The position numbers and the translations under genes were made by a program. Shown here piece by piece: positions 32,403-41,213 of a DNA stretch of 64,000 nt. Source of the stretch: a virus; IMG/VR virus record IMGVR_UViG_3300031521_000024, positions 49,176-113,175 of that record. One strand, given 5' to 3'. Below the pieces are notes generated by a model. It saw only the letters and a list, made by a program, of their open reading frames with translations, was not told the origin of the DNA and did not search any database. The first letter of the stretch is position 1. The number at the start of each line of letters is the position of its first letter.

Positions 32403-33621
32403 TTATTTAATAAAAGCAAATACAAGTTTCATTGGACAAACTGGATATAATGCCCATTCAAGAGATTTCTTTACAGCACTAAGCAAAAAAAATCCTTTGA
32501 CTATTAGAAATTTTACAGTAGGAAGTAGTTGGAGTGGATTAGGTTCAAAAATGTCAAATGGTAAATATGGAGATCCTCACACAAAAGAAAAATATTTAAA
32601 TAATTATCAAAGAAAATTAATATCTGAGCAATCATTACATTCAGAACCAAAAACAGAAGGATATTATAATGGCTTGTGCGATTATGAAATAAATGATGGA
32701 CTTGATTACTTAAATAAATATAAATCTAATGATATTATAAATATTGTACTTAATGGAAATGATCATCCATATTTTCATTGTATTGATAAATATAAAGGAT
32801 TTAAAATAGTATATAATGCTTGGGAATCAACAACATATGATGATGTTTTTTTTGAATTATTGAAGAAATATGATCAATTTTGGTGTCCATCAGAATGGCA
32901 ACGTAAATGTATAATAAATCAAGGATATCCAGAAGATAAAGTGTTTGTTGTACCTGAAGCTGTGGATGGTACAATATTCAATCCTGATTATTTCAATTCA
33001 AATTTAGATTTGTACAAAGACAATAGATTTAAATTTGTAATGTTTGGTAAATGGGAATATAGAAAATCTACAATTGAAATAATAGAAACATTTTTAAATA
33101 CATTTAAAAAAGATGAACCAGTAGATTTAATATTATCGGTTGATGATAATAACAATTCAACTGATGGACTCAAATCAACAGAAGATAGGTTATCATATTT
33201 TAATCTTAATGATGATAGATTGAAAGTTTTACATTTTGTAGATAGAAATGATTATATAAATTATTTGAAAAATGGTCATGTATTCTTATCTTGTGCAAGG
33301 TCAGAAGGTTGGAATCTTCCATTAATAGAATCTATGGCTTGTGGAACTCCATCAATATATTCTAATTGTAGTGGTCAATTAGAATTTGCAGAAGGAAAAG
33401 GACATCCTGTTAAGATTTTAGGTGAAAAAAAATCTCCTTATTGCTCTGGTAATTATTATGAACCAGATTTTGATGATTTATCAAAAGTTATGAGAGATGT
33501 ATATGTAAATTATTGGAAATATAAAGAAAAATCGATAAAAGAGTCAGAAATAATAAGAAATGAATTCACATGGGAAAAATCTGCTGATAAAGCAATTAAA
33601 ATACTAAATAATATAAAATGA
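32395..33621 (+). CDS. glycosyltransferase family 4 (GT-B) (408 aa)
   Basis: Transfers sugar from a nucleotide donor. GT4 hallmarks: CPSEWQRKCII and VPEAVDGTIFNP in the linker, VMFGKWEYRKS at the start of the C-terminal Rossmann domain, and the donor-binding E-x7-E motif SEGWNLPLIESMACGTPSI near residues 300-320. Full length for the family. Lacks a B-tail although both neighbours have one. Probably decorates virion proteins, phage DNA bases or host glycan; the acceptor is unknown. Confidence 0.93.
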   Translation: MNNYLIKANTSFIGQTGYNAHSRDFFTALSKKNPLTIRNFTVGSSWSGLGSKMSNGKYGDPHTKEKYLNNYQRKLISEQSLHSEPKTEGYYNGLCDYEINDGLDYLNKYKSNDIINIVLNGNDHPYFHCIDKYKGFKIVYNAWESTTYDDVFFELLKKYDQFWCPSEWQRKCIINQGYPEDKVFVVPEAVDGTIFNPDYFNSNLDLYKDNRFKFVMFGKWEYRKSTIEIIETFLNTFKKDEPVDLILSVDDNNNSTDGLKSTEDRLSYFNLNDDRLKVLHFVDRNDYINYLKNGHVFLSCARSEGWNLPLIESMACGTPSIYSNCSGQLEFAEGKGHPVKILGEKKSPYCSGNYYEPDFDDLSKVMRDVYVNYWKYKEKSIKESEIIRNEFTWEKSADKAIKILNNIK

Positions 33622-33902
33622 CAATCTGGTTCAATAAAAAATTCAATGGTAAAAAAAGATTTTGTAGCAAATCAATATCAATAAATTATCATATAAGGCA
33701 TTGGAAACTTTTTCAGTGTTATACAAATGGAGCAATTAAAGGTAGAAAAGAAGATACATGTTTTGATTCAACGATTAATTTCTTTGGTCTGTTTTTATCT
33801 TACACAAATTGGGATTATAATTGTGAATATAGATATAATGATAATACTATTCGTTTGAATAAATTAAAAAGAATAAATAAAATAAGAAAATGGAAAATAT
33901 AG
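33618..33902 (+). CDS. small Cys/Trp-rich B-tail protein (94 aa)
   Basis: Contains FNGKKRFCSKSISINYHIRH and a Gly-Leu-rich aromatic strand (FFGLFLSYTNWDYNCEY), ending NTIRLNKLKRINKIRKWKI (core RLNKLKRIN). Overlaps the methyltransferase start by 13 bases. Confidence 0.72.
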   Translation: MTIWFNKKFNGKKRFCSKSISINYHIRHWKLFQCYTNGAIKGRKEDTCFDSTINFFGLFLSYTNWDYNCEYRYNDNTIRLNKLKRINKIRKWKI

Positions 33903-34663
33903 AAATAAATAAAATTTACAATGAAGATAATTTGATTACTATGTCTAATATGTCTAATGATTTATTAAACGGAATAATTTGCAGTCCGCCCTATAATATG
34001 GGTAAAAATCCTAATCATAGAAGAAAAGATCAAGATGATTTTAACTTATATGAAAATAATGTTGATAATCTTACAACTGAAGAATATTTAGAATTGAGAT
34101 TAAATGAATTTAAAGAATTTGATAGAATACTTAAACCTGATGGGGTAATTTGCTATAATATGTCATACTCAGGTGATAATCCTATTTTACCAACTCTTCT
34201 TTTAAGTAAGATTAATGAAGAAACTAACTTAACCCTTACAGATATTGTAATATGGAAAAAGAACTCAGCCAGCCCATTTCAAACAAGCTCAAATAAAGTT
34301 ACAAGATTGTGCGAATTGGTTTATATAATTGTACATAAAGATTATCTAAATACATTTAAAGCGAATAAAGAAGTAAGTTCTATAAATGAAAGAACTGGAC
34401 AAAAATTTTATAAAAATTATACTAATCTTATAGAGGCTAAAAATAATGACGGTTTTAAATCTGTTCTTAAAGCATCATACTCAAGTGAATTTGTAGAGAA
34501 ATTAATTAATATCTATTTTCCTGAAAATTCATTAATTTATGATCCATTCATGGGAATTGGTACGACTGCAAAAGGCTGTATTAATAAAAAATGTAATTTT
34601 ATTGGAAGTGAAAGAGTTTCAAATTTTTATGAAGATTCTAAAATAAATATTAAATATGATTGA
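33890..34663 (+). CDS. DNA methyltransferase, N4-cytosine/N6-adenine (SPPY type)
   Basis: Beta-class amino-methyltransferase. Catalytic motif IV is SPPY at residues 32-35 (more typical of N4-cytosine enzymes), and the AdoMet motif I FMGIGTTA is near residues 222-229, giving the motif IV-before-I order of the beta class. It ends GSERVSNFYEDS, the usual x-E-R segment. No restriction nuclease is adjacent, so it is an orphan enzyme that could protect phage DNA from host restriction. Recognition site unknown. Confidence 0.92.
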   Translation: MENIEINKIYNEDNLITMSNMSNDLLNGIICSPPYNMGKNPNHRRKDQDDFNLYENNVDNLTTEEYLELRLNEFKEFDRILKPDGVICYNMSYSGDNPILPTLLLSKINEETNLTLTDIVIWKKNSASPFQTSSNKVTRLCELVYIIVHKDYLNTFKANKEVSSINERTGQKFYKNYTNLIEAKNNDGFKSVLKASYSSEFVEKLINIYFPENSLIYDPFMGIGTTAKGCINKKCNFIGSERVSNFYEDSKINIKYD

Positions 34664-34768
34664 ACTGATTGATAAATGTATAAAATGATAAATTGTAGTA
34701 TTTATCATAGAAAAGAAAATTAAAACATTATTTTAATAATTAGATATAAATAAAAAACAAATTATAAA

Positions 34769-35092
34769 ATGAATTTTAGATTAAAATATAAAAAAACAAC
34801 AATAGTTGATATTGAAGTATATAAAAAAGATAATTATATAGAAATTGATTCAGTGGTTTGCATAGAACCATATTCTGACTTACTACTAAGAACATATTCA
34901 GATGATAAAAATAAAGCAACAGAATTAATAGAAACTTTTGATGAATTACAAGAATTAAGAGGTTGGCTTTGGGAAGTATATTTCATGGACAATAAAAATA
35001 CTATTGATAAATATGATGATGTTATTGATGACATTGAAAATAGGTTAAAAGATGTAGCAAGCAAATTTGAATTATTTTTAATTAAAAATTGA
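34769..35092 (+). CDS. hypothetical protein (107 aa)
   Basis: Beta-rich start (FRLKYKKTTIVDIEVYKKDN) and acidic helical end; no B-tail (ends KFELFLIKN). It follows a 105-base gap with an imperfect inverted repeat (GATAAAT ... ATTTATC), which might hold a promoter or weak terminator. Function unknown. Confidence 0.7.
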   Translation: MNFRLKYKKTTIVDIEVYKKDNYIEIDSVVCIEPYSDLLLRTYSDDKNKATELIETFDELQELRGWLWEVYFMDNKNTIDKYDDVIDDIENRLKDVASKFELFLIKN

Positions 35093-35093
35093 T

Positions 35094-35411
35094 ATGTACG
35101 ATGTCGGAGTCAGCTTACTTTTAATAAAAGATTTTGAATCATATAACAACTCATATAATAAGTATACACTTAATAATAAATATAAAATTTTATTTATTAA
35201 AGATACATTGTATTACATTGAAAATGATGAGACTTCAAATACAAGAGATTTTTTAAACAAAAAATCATATCTTACTTATGAAGAAAATCAAAAAAAGATA
35301 ATAAAAGAATGCTCTATTTGGTTCGAAAATGACATAAATGAATATTTTATAAATATTAAAGAACAGAGAAAAAATAAAATCAAAGAAATACTAAAATCTA
35401 ATGGTGAATGA
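35094..35411 (+). CDS. small B-tail protein (105 aa)
   Basis: Contains KYKILFIKDTLYYIENDETS and ends IKEQRKNKIKEILKSNGE (core RKNKIKEIL). The stop overlaps the next start. Function unknown. Confidence 0.72.
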   Translation: MYDVGVSLLLIKDFESYNNSYNKYTLNNKYKILFIKDTLYYIENDETSNTRDFLNKKSYLTYEENQKKIIKECSIWFENDINEYFINIKEQRKNKIKEILKSNGE

Positions 35412-35664
35412 ATATTTTACTTTGCAAGGTGTTATCATATATTGTGATCAATATATGGAAGATAATAAAATGATAGTTTCTAATGACTCATCTTATATTA
35501 TCACAACTGTTAAAATAGCAAAACTTATTAAAGAATCTTTTCTGAAAAAAGAAAGAAAACGTAAGTTGTTAAATATCAATGATTTTAATGATAAAAAATC
35601 ATCAAAAACTAATAAGAGCGCATCATCAAAAACTAATAAGAGCACATCAATAAAAAATTTATAA
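35401..35664 (+). CDS. small protein with internal B-motif and tandem-repeat tail (87 aa)
   Basis: KKERKRKLLNINDF (core RKRKLLNIN) lies about 25 residues before the end. It is followed by a low-complexity tail, SSKTNKSASSKTNKSTS, encoded by two tandem 24-base repeats at about 35599-35646. This suggests the B-tail was once terminal and was extended by repeat expansion. Confidence 0.72.
   Translation: MVNEYFTLQGVIIYCDQYMEDNKMIVSNDSSYIITTVKIAKLIKESFLKKERKRKLLNINDFNDKKSSKTNKSASSKTNKSTSIKNL
35599..35646 (+). repeat. two tandem 24-base repeats inside a coding region
   Basis: The unit TCATCAAAAACTAATAAGAG plus four more bases occurs twice with one substitution, encoding S-S-K-T-N-K-S-[AT]. A slippage-prone in-frame repeat. 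Confidence 0.85.
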
Positions 35665-35670
35665 ATTAAT

Positions 35671-35871
35671 ATGTTTGGAGAAATAAGAGAAAGAAATGTT
35701 TATTATTGTGAAGAATGCAATAAAATTCACAAAAGTTGTTATGAATTGGAGGATGAATATATGTGCTCAATTTGTTGGTCAGATGTAACCGTTATTGAAG
35801 AAATAAATATTAAAGCTTTCATAAGAAATAAAAGATTAAAAAGATTAAACGAAATATCCAATAATGAATAG
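35671..35871 (+). CDS. zinc-ribbon protein with B-tail (66 aa)
   Basis: C-E-E-C near residue 13 and C-S-I-C near residue 33 make a zinc ribbon; the rest is AFIRNKRLKRLNEISNNE (core RNKRLKRLN). A minimal domain-plus-tail architecture. The stop overlaps the start of the Dam-like gene. Confidence 0.8.
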   Translation: MFGEIRERNVYYCEECNKIHKSCYELEDEYMCSICWSDVTVIEEINIKAFIRNKRLKRLNEISNNE

Positions 35872-36712
35872 CTACATAAACACTCCTTTTTCTTATACTG
35901 GAAGTAAATATAAACTTCTTGAACAAATATTACCAGAAATGGATTATACTAAAGATTATTTTATTGACTTATTTTGTGGAGGTGGATCTATTTATACAAA
36001 TGTTGTTGATAAATATAAAAAAGTATTAGCAAATGATATAATATCAGATTTGGTAGGAATTCACAAAGGATTGCTTGAATCTGATGATATAATTGTAAAA
36101 ACTAAAAAATTATGTCCAGATAAAGAAATTCAAAATGATTATCTAAATCTTAGAGAAAATTATAATAATAACAAAACTCCTGAAGGACTATGGGCTTTGA
36201 TGTTATGCTGTAATTCAAATCTTATGAGATTTAATAAGTCAGGAGATTTTAATCAAACTTGGGGAAATCGATCCTGGAATAAGAGTACAGAAAAAAAAGT
36301 ATTTGAGTTTACAAATTATATCAGGCAATATAAAAATAATATTAGTTTTAGTAATAAAAATTTCAATGATATTAAAATATTAAAGCCTTCATTTGTTTAT
36401 GCTGATCCACCATATGGATATTGTGAAGATACAGACGGAAACATCACAAAAAATCAAATATCAGAGGCTGGGTACAACGTTGTATATAAGCAAGAGATGG
36501 ATATTCAATTACATGATTATCTTTTAAATTTGAGCAATAATGGATCAACTTTTATGATTAGTGGATTATTAGAACATAACAATAAAAAATCATGGATATT
36601 AAATCAATTAATAAGAGATGGTTTCAGATATAAAGAATTAATGTTTGATTATAATAAAATATCTAAAAATGGAGAAAAGAACTCAATTGAAATAATAGTA
36701 ATGAACTATTAA
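35864..36712 (+). CDS. dam: Dam-type DNA adenine methyltransferase (282 aa)
   Basis: D12-class N6-adenine methyltransferase. PFSYTGSKYKLL at residues 8-19 is the typical N-terminal motif X, FCGGGS at 38-43 is motif I (AdoMet), and ADPPYGY near 187-193 is catalytic motif IV. The length matches Dam enzymes of T4-like phages. Possible roles are protection from restriction or transcriptional control. Target presumably GATC-like but not provable here. Ends the rightward operon at a strong terminator. Confidence 0.95.
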   Translation: MNSYINTPFSYTGSKYKLLEQILPEMDYTKDYFIDLFCGGGSIYTNVVDKYKKVLANDIISDLVGIHKGLLESDDIIVKTKKLCPDKEIQNDYLNLRENYNNNKTPEGLWALMLCCNSNLMRFNKSGDFNQTWGNRSWNKSTEKKVFEFTNYIRQYKNNISFSNKNFNDIKILKPSFVYADPPYGYCEDTDGNITKNQISEAGYNVVYKQEMDIQLHDYLLNLSNNGSTFMISGLLEHNNKKSWILNQLIRDGFRYKELMFDYNKISKNGEKNSIEIIVMNY

Positions 36713-36752
36713 AAAAAACTCAGTAAAAAATTATTTTTTACTGAGTTTTTTT
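36712..36752. terminator. bidirectional intrinsic terminator
   Basis: A long stem, AAAAAACTCAGTAAAAAA with TTTTTTACTGAGTTTTTT, lies between the convergent Dam-like gene and the leftward gene at 36731, overlapping the latter's end. Confidence 0.85.
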
Positions 36753-36946
36753 ATTTTTTCTTTTCTTAATATTGATTTTGATTCTGAGTAATAATTAACA
36801 TATTTATCCCTATTTTTAAAAAAATTACAACTTGCTTCATATACAAATCTACGATTATTTTTATTTTCATTCCAATATAATCTATATGCTAAATTGTCTA
36901 ACTCGGATATTCCTGGAATTTTATAAATCTTATCATAATTCATCAA
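36731..36946 (-). CDS. small B-tail protein (71 aa)
   Basis: Contains PGISELDNLAYRLYWNENKN and ends SILRKEKIKKLSKK (core RKEKIKKLS). It overlaps the next gene by four bases and is the last gene before the terminator. Confidence 0.72.
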   Translation of the reverse strand: MMNYDKIYKIPGISELDNLAYRLYWNENKNNRRFVYEASCNFFKNRDKYVNYYSESKSILRKEKIKKLSKK

Positions 36947-37407
36947 ATTTCAATATTAATCAGTGACATTTCAATTACATTTAATTTTGATATTAAATTA
37001 TTATGAACTTCTGTTGCTTCTTCAATAGTATCAAAAATCTTAGAATTCATATATTTAATATCAATTTTATTATTTTCTCCTGAATATGAAACATATTCAA
37101 TAGAAATAGTAAATAAAAATTTATCACTATCCATATTAAAATTTGATTTAATAATATGATCAATATTATTTGTTCCGTCTTCATTTTTTAAATAATTGAC
37201 AACATTTCCTGTTGATTTGTTATTACTAATAACATAATTATAAACCATATTCATTTTAACTTTTTGATTCATATCACCACTAAACCAATTATAATCATGA
37301 TTACAATTAAAAAATTTTATAATATTATCAGTTGTTATTTTTTCAATTTTACTAATATTTTTAATTGAACTAGTATGTAAAGGTTCCCCATTAATTTTTA
37401 TCCACAT
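36943..37407 (-). CDS. hypothetical protein, one of a tandem pair (154 aa)
   Basis: Begins MWIKINGEPLHTSSIKNISK. It aligns with the next gene across the whole length (M-W-I-K-I-N-x-x-P-L-H; SKIEKIT; NMDSDKFLF; IFDTIEEA; VIEMSLINIEI). The W-x-I-N-G-x-x-L pattern suggests a small beta domain. Function unknown. Confidence 0.76.
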   Translation of the reverse strand: MWIKINGEPLHTSSIKNISKIEKITTDNIIKFFNCNHDYNWFSGDMNQKVKMNMVYNYVISNNKSTGNVVNYLKNEDGTNNIDHIIKSNFNMDSDKFLFTISIEYVSYSGENNKIDIKYMNSKIFDTIEEATEVHNNLISKLNVIEMSLINIEI

Positions 37408-37419
37408 ATTGTTATATTG

Positions 37420-37875
37420 TTATATTTTAATATTACTTACTGACATTTCAATATAGTTCATTTTTGATAATAAAAAGTCTTGTGATTTTTCAGAATCTTC
37501 AAAAGTATCATATATTTCTGATGATATTTTATATATTTCATCATCATTCATTTTTTTATAATTAACTTCAAATAAAAATTTGTCACTATCCATTTTTATA
37601 TTTGAATTTTTCCTAATTATATTTTCAGTCAATTCTTCTTTTTCAATATGCCATAGATCACCTGTACTGTTTTGTTTGGCGTGTTTATATACACGTTCTA
37701 ATCTTAAACCAAGTTCAGTATTATCAGCAGAATTTCTATAACGCATATCTGATAAATTAAATTTGTGATACGCATCATAAAAATTATTAATATCATCACT
37801 AGTAATTTTTTCAATTTTACTAACGTTTAAGATTAAACTCATATGTAAAGGCACATCATTAATTTTTATCCACAT
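37420..37875 (-). CDS. hypothetical protein, paralogue of 36943 (151 aa)
   Basis: Begins MWIKINDVPLHMSLILNVSK and ends YIEMSVSNIKI. Tandem duplicate of the gene 12 bases downstream; the middle is the most diverged part. A partial host-type promoter lies upstream. Confidence 0.76.
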   Translation of the reverse strand: MWIKINDVPLHMSLILNVSKIEKITSDDINNFYDAYHKFNLSDMRYRNSADNTELGLRLERVYKHAKQNSTGDLWHIEKEELTENIIRKNSNIKMDSDKFLFEVNYKKMNDDEIYKISSEIYDTFEDSEKSQDFLLSKMNYIEMSVSNIKI

Positions 37876-37904
37876 AATATTTAAGTTTTAATTGATTAAT
37901 AGTA

Positions 37905-37912
37905 CAAAAATA
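37905..37912 (-). promoter_or_regulatory. Bacteroidetes-type -7 element
   Basis: TATTTTTG on the minus strand about 30 bases before the ATG at 37875; no clear -33 TTG. Weak prediction. Confidence 0.35.
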
Positions 37913-38000
37913 GTTAATTATAAATTATACACCAAATATATGTACTATTATTAATTGAAATTAATATTTTTTATATATAAGATAAATAATATATCATATC

Positions 38001-39284
38001 GTGCCAACAATAAAATTAGCTACAAATAGAATAACTATAAATACATCAGGTGTTACATCATCAAATGTGTCATCATCATTGAATGGTAATATTAATTTGA
38101 TAAAATCACAAATAGCTCAAAAAACTAATGATTATATTAACATTAAAAACGCAGTTAATATATTAGAGATATATTCAAATTGGAATGGCTACATAAAAAT
38201 TTATACTGAAGTTCAAAGTAACTTTGTAATAGGTGATACTGCATACATTACATATACTTCAACATTATCGGGAAATACAATATTTAACCTTGAAAATCCT
38301 TCTGTGCCTGATGAGGGTAGAAATAGATTTTATTTAGGATATAAAATATTATATATTAATCAATCAAAAAATGAAATTGTAATAAATAGACATTATAACG
38401 ATATTCCTACTGGATATTCTTTGAAAAATCAACAAATAAGTAAAATATCATGCAGAGGAGGATATTTATATAAATCTATATCTGATGGTGCCGTTTTTTA
38501 TAATTGTAATATTCTTAACATTGGATTTTCAACAATAAGTGGAATTGTCAGTGTTGGAGGAGTTCCAATTTCAGGAGTAATGATTACACTATCAGGGACA
38601 AAAAAAATTCACATAACAGATTCAAATGGATATTATATTTTAAATGCTATAAAAGGTGAAAATATAATAAAAAGTTATATGAATGGATATATTATAAATA
38701 CTACAAGTGTACTTATAAACTCAGAAGATAAAATAACTCAAAATATACCAATAAATCAAGGAGAAAATAAAATAACTATATATTCTGATATATTACCTAA
38801 TTTATTTGATGGTAAAGTTTCAGTTTGTTTAAATTATTACATCAATTTCACATCAACAACAATAGGATATTCAACTAATACCACCTATCAATGGTATATT
38901 ATTAGAAATGAAAATGAAATTTTAGTAGGAACTAATAATATAAAATTATCTTATAATAACTTTAACATGAATGATATTGTATATTGCATTGTTACAGATA
39001 AGGATTTTAATATTAATAGCAGAAGTAACAATTTTACTATAGATGTTTTATTACCATCAGTTTATATTTATGCTGATAAAACTACTATTACAGAAGATGA
39101 TATTGTTACTTTTACTGCAGTTAATCAATGTTATAAAAATCCATCCTTCCAATGGACTATAAATGCAGAATCAGTAGGAACAAATAACAATGAATACAAA
39201 ACAAAAATTTCAAAGGATTCAACTGTATTATGTTTAATGGGTAATATTACTAGTAATCCAATAAAAATAACTATAATTCAATAA
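38001..39284 (+). CDS. fibre-like protein with carboxypeptidase-regulatory and Ig-like domains (427 aa)
   Basis: Starts with GTG at 38001 (MPTIKLATNR); the frame has no nearby ATG. Residues about 178-245 read as a carboxypeptidase regulatory-like fold (SGIVSVGGVPISGVMITLSG, then DSNGYYILNAIKG). Two Ig/PKD-like modules follow (QWYIIRNENE; VYIYADKTTITEDDIVTF; FQWTINAESVG). Likely an exposed virion protein for adhesion or host-surface contact. TTTTTATATATAAGA lies about 25 bases upstream. Confidence 0.82.
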   Translation: MPTIKLATNRITINTSGVTSSNVSSSLNGNINLIKSQIAQKTNDYINIKNAVNILEIYSNWNGYIKIYTEVQSNFVIGDTAYITYTSTLSGNTIFNLENPSVPDEGRNRFYLGYKILYINQSKNEIVINRHYNDIPTGYSLKNQQISKISCRGGYLYKSISDGAVFYNCNILNIGFSTISGIVSVGGVPISGVMITLSGTKKIHITDSNGYYILNAIKGENIIKSYMNGYIINTTSVLINSEDKITQNIPINQGENKITIYSDILPNLFDGKVSVCLNYYINFTSTTIGYSTNTTYQWYIIRNENEILVGTNNIKLSYNNFNMNDIVYCIVTDKDFNINSRSNNFTIDVLLPSVYIYADKTTITEDDIVTFTAVNQCYKNPSFQWTINAESVGTNNNEYKTKISKDSTVLCLMGNITSNPIKITIIQ

Positions 39285-39296
39285 CTATAATTCAAT

Positions 39297-39328
39297 AAAA
39301 AACTCTTTACAAATTGTAAAGAGTTTTT
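39297..39328. terminator. bidirectional intrinsic terminator
   Basis: AAAAACTCTTTACAA pairs with TTGTAAAGAGTTTTT between convergent genes; it encodes the last residues (KTLYNL) of the leftward gene. Confidence 0.85.
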
Positions 39329-39594
39329 ATATTTATTAATTTTAATTTTCTAATATATTTTAAACAATCTAATTTGTTATTCACTAAATTTGATATTTTA
39401 GTTGAAGTTAATGAATCAGGAATTTTATATAATCTTTCATATTTAGCTATATCAAACTTATTTACAAATCCAACCCGTCTAATTAAAAGTAAATATTGTT
39501 CTCCTGTTGTAGAAAGTCCATATTCATATAATTCTTTTCTGGTGAATTTTTCATGTGAATTAACAAATTCTTTGATATTATACCATTCTGTCAT
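39307..39594 (-). CDS. small B-tail protein (95 aa)
   Basis: Start ATG at 39594 (MTEWYNIKEFVNSHEKF); the longer frame begins with TTG at 39615. Contains FTRKELYEYGLSTTGEQYLL, a helix-turn-helix-like stretch, and ends YIRKLKLINIKTLYNL (core RKLKLINI). The final six residues come from the terminator hairpin. Confidence 0.7.
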   Translation of the reverse strand: MTEWYNIKEFVNSHEKFTRKELYEYGLSTTGEQYLLLIRRVGFVNKFDIAKYERLYKIPDSLTSTKISNLVNNKLDCLKYIRKLKLINIKTLYNL

Positions 39595-39751
39595 TTCTAA
39601 ATTGTACTTGTTCAATTTTTTCTAATTTAGTTTTTCTATCTTCTTTTCTTTTCTTATTCGCCATTTTTATATAAAAATCTTCACAAGATTTTCTAAGCAA
39701 TTCATTAGGATAAATCCTACCATTTTTATTAGGTATCATATTGACTTCCAT
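39578..39751 (-). CDS. very small basic B-tail-like protein (57 aa)
   Basis: ATG at 39751, TAA at 39578. Reads MEVNMIPNKNGRIYPNELLR, later KRKEDRKTKLEKIEQVQFRN; the core RKTKLEKIE matches the B-tail and the neighbour's KREDRKNKLFEI. It overlaps both neighbouring genes by 16-17 bases in the same way as other genes of this operon, which supports it as real. Confidence 0.65.
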   Translation of the reverse strand: MEVNMIPNKNGRIYPNELLRKSCEDFYIKMANKKRKEDRKTKLEKIEQVQFRNDRMV

Positions 39752-39969
39752 ATTTCAAATAATTTATTTTTTCTATCTTCACGTTTTTTAACACAGATTA
39801 GGTTATTTAACCAATCATTATCAATATTTCTTAATATATCTATAGCTTTTTTTGTTTTTTTACAACCAAATACATCTAATGGTACAGAAATGATTTTTCT
39901 ATTATTTGGCAAATCTTCAACTGTTATAGTTATAGTATGCTTATTATCTATTTGTAAATTTAATTCCAT
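39736..39969 (-). CDS. small B-tail protein (77 aa)
   Basis: ATG at 39969 (MELNLQIDNKHTITITVEDL) is chosen because it follows the upstream stop by one base; a longer frame would run into that gene. Ends KKREDRKNKLFEIWKSI (core RKNKLFEIW). Function unknown. Confidence 0.72.
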   Translation of the reverse strand: MELNLQIDNKHTITITVEDLPNNRKIISVPLDVFGCKKTKKAIDILRNIDNDWLNNLICVKKREDRKNKLFEIWKSI

Positions 39970-39970
39970 A

Positions 39971-40777
39971 TTACCATTGTAAAATACTATAATGAAGTCC
40001 AAAACCTATACTCCATCCAAATTGAGGATTTCCTAAATTTGGAGCAGTGTTCAATCCAAATCCACCATAAGGTCCAATTCCCCATTTTTTTACTTTAATT
40101 GGTTTTTGAATTTGCTTATCAATAAAATATCCTCCTGTCAAATCATTTATTTTAACTTTATCTGATTTTGATACCGCAAATACTTGATATTTATTATCTA
40201 GTTCTTTAAATCCATAAGTTACACTAATACTAGTTAAATTTGTATCAAGAACAGTAACATCAGGTTTTAATGTCCATTTCTTTGTATCTTCATTTGGAAT
40301 TGCATAAAATTTGCTTGTGCCAACAATTTTTTGTTGAAATCCACTATCTACATAATTAGTTGAAAACTTCAATCCGTAATGATTTGACGCACTATCTAAA
40401 ACTGTCAAATCATTTGATCCTTGTATTCCTCCAAGATTTCCTTCAACATTTGTTTGAATTGCAGATAATACTGCACCCTTAACATTCTTAAGTTGATCAG
40501 AAAATGATTTATTATATTGCTCTAATTCTGATAATTTATTTAAAACTAAATTGTCTTTTGTAAACTCATACGCACTTAGTTTTGTATTGAATACTTTTGT
40601 TATACTATCAGTCATTGCTTTAACATTTTGAGTGTATAATTTTGATTGAAATTCACTATTTGCTTTTTCTTTACTAAGATTTGAACAAGTCTGAAAAAGA
40701 AATATTGATAACAAAATAATTACAGCAAAAAATAATAAAGGATAGTATTTTTTTATAAACACTAAAATTTTTTCCAT
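39971..40777 (-). CDS. membrane-anchored protein with coiled coil and beta-rich C-terminus (268 aa)
   Basis: One N-terminal transmembrane segment (residues about 11-31) then Cys, a helical/coiled stretch to about 100, and a long beta-rich part that ends GIGPYGGFGLN ... GWSIGFGLHYSILQW, with alternating pattern like an outer-membrane beta hairpin. The topology would suit a spanin-like or envelope-spanning protein in a didermal host, but this is inference. It lies between fibre-type genes and small B-tail genes. Confidence 0.75.
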   Translation of the reverse strand: MEKILVFIKKYYPLLFFAVIILLSIFLFQTCSNLSKEKANSEFQSKLYTQNVKAMTDSITKVFNTKLSAYEFTKDNLVLNKLSELEQYNKSFSDQLKNVKGAVLSAIQTNVEGNLGGIQGSNDLTVLDSASNHYGLKFSTNYVDSGFQQKIVGTSKFYAIPNEDTKKWTLKPDVTVLDTNLTSISVTYGFKELDNKYQVFAVSKSDKVKINDLTGGYFIDKQIQKPIKVKKWGIGPYGGFGLNTAPNLGNPQFGWSIGFGLHYSILQW

Positions 40778-40826
40778 ATTGTTTTATTTTATTTTAATCT
40801 ATTATTTAAAAAATAATAAGTTTAAG

Positions 40827-41195
40827 TTAAATCAATTTTTCAATAAAAGTTTTATTATTTATTGTAGATTTATTAATATCATAGCCATTCAATGAACCAT
40901 AATTAAAAGTACCACCTCCAAAAAATCCCTCAAAAATTCCACCATAAAAATGTCCTCCTGTCCAATATTCTGGATAATTAGACAATTCTAAATCGACTGA
41001 AAAATTTCCTATATTACTAAATAATACTGTACAGCCACTTTCAGTACTAATCAATGTTCTATTACTATCTGATATTAAATACCATTTATATGTAGAGTAT
41101 GAAGTAGAACCACTAGTTACAAAAAAATTAATTGTTTGTCCAGATATAATATCTCCTGATGGAAATCTATCTATAATTACTGTTGATGTTGGCAT
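40827..41195 (-). CDS. Ig-like protein with Gly/Phe repeat end (122 aa)
   Basis: Residues 1-75 resemble a single Ig/PKD module (PSGDIISGQTINFFVTSGST ... STYKWYLISD). The end has HFYGGIFEGFFGGGTFNYGS, the same G-G-x-F turns as the large solenoid protein next to it. Probably a short fibre component or a detached module of the neighbour. Confidence 0.76.
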   Translation of the reverse strand: MPTSTVIIDRFPSGDIISGQTINFFVTSGSTSYSTYKWYLISDSNRTLISTESGCTVLFSNIGNFSVDLELSNYPEYWTGGHFYGGIFEGFFGGGTFNYGSLNGYDINKSTINNKTFIEKLI

Positions 41196-41213
41196 TATTT
41201 ATTTATTTTTTTT

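Noticed and set aside
34664-34768. Imperfect inverted repeat GATAAAT ... ATTTATC in the gap before 34769 as a terminator.
   Set aside because: The stem is short and interrupted, with no T-run after it; genes on both sides run the same way.
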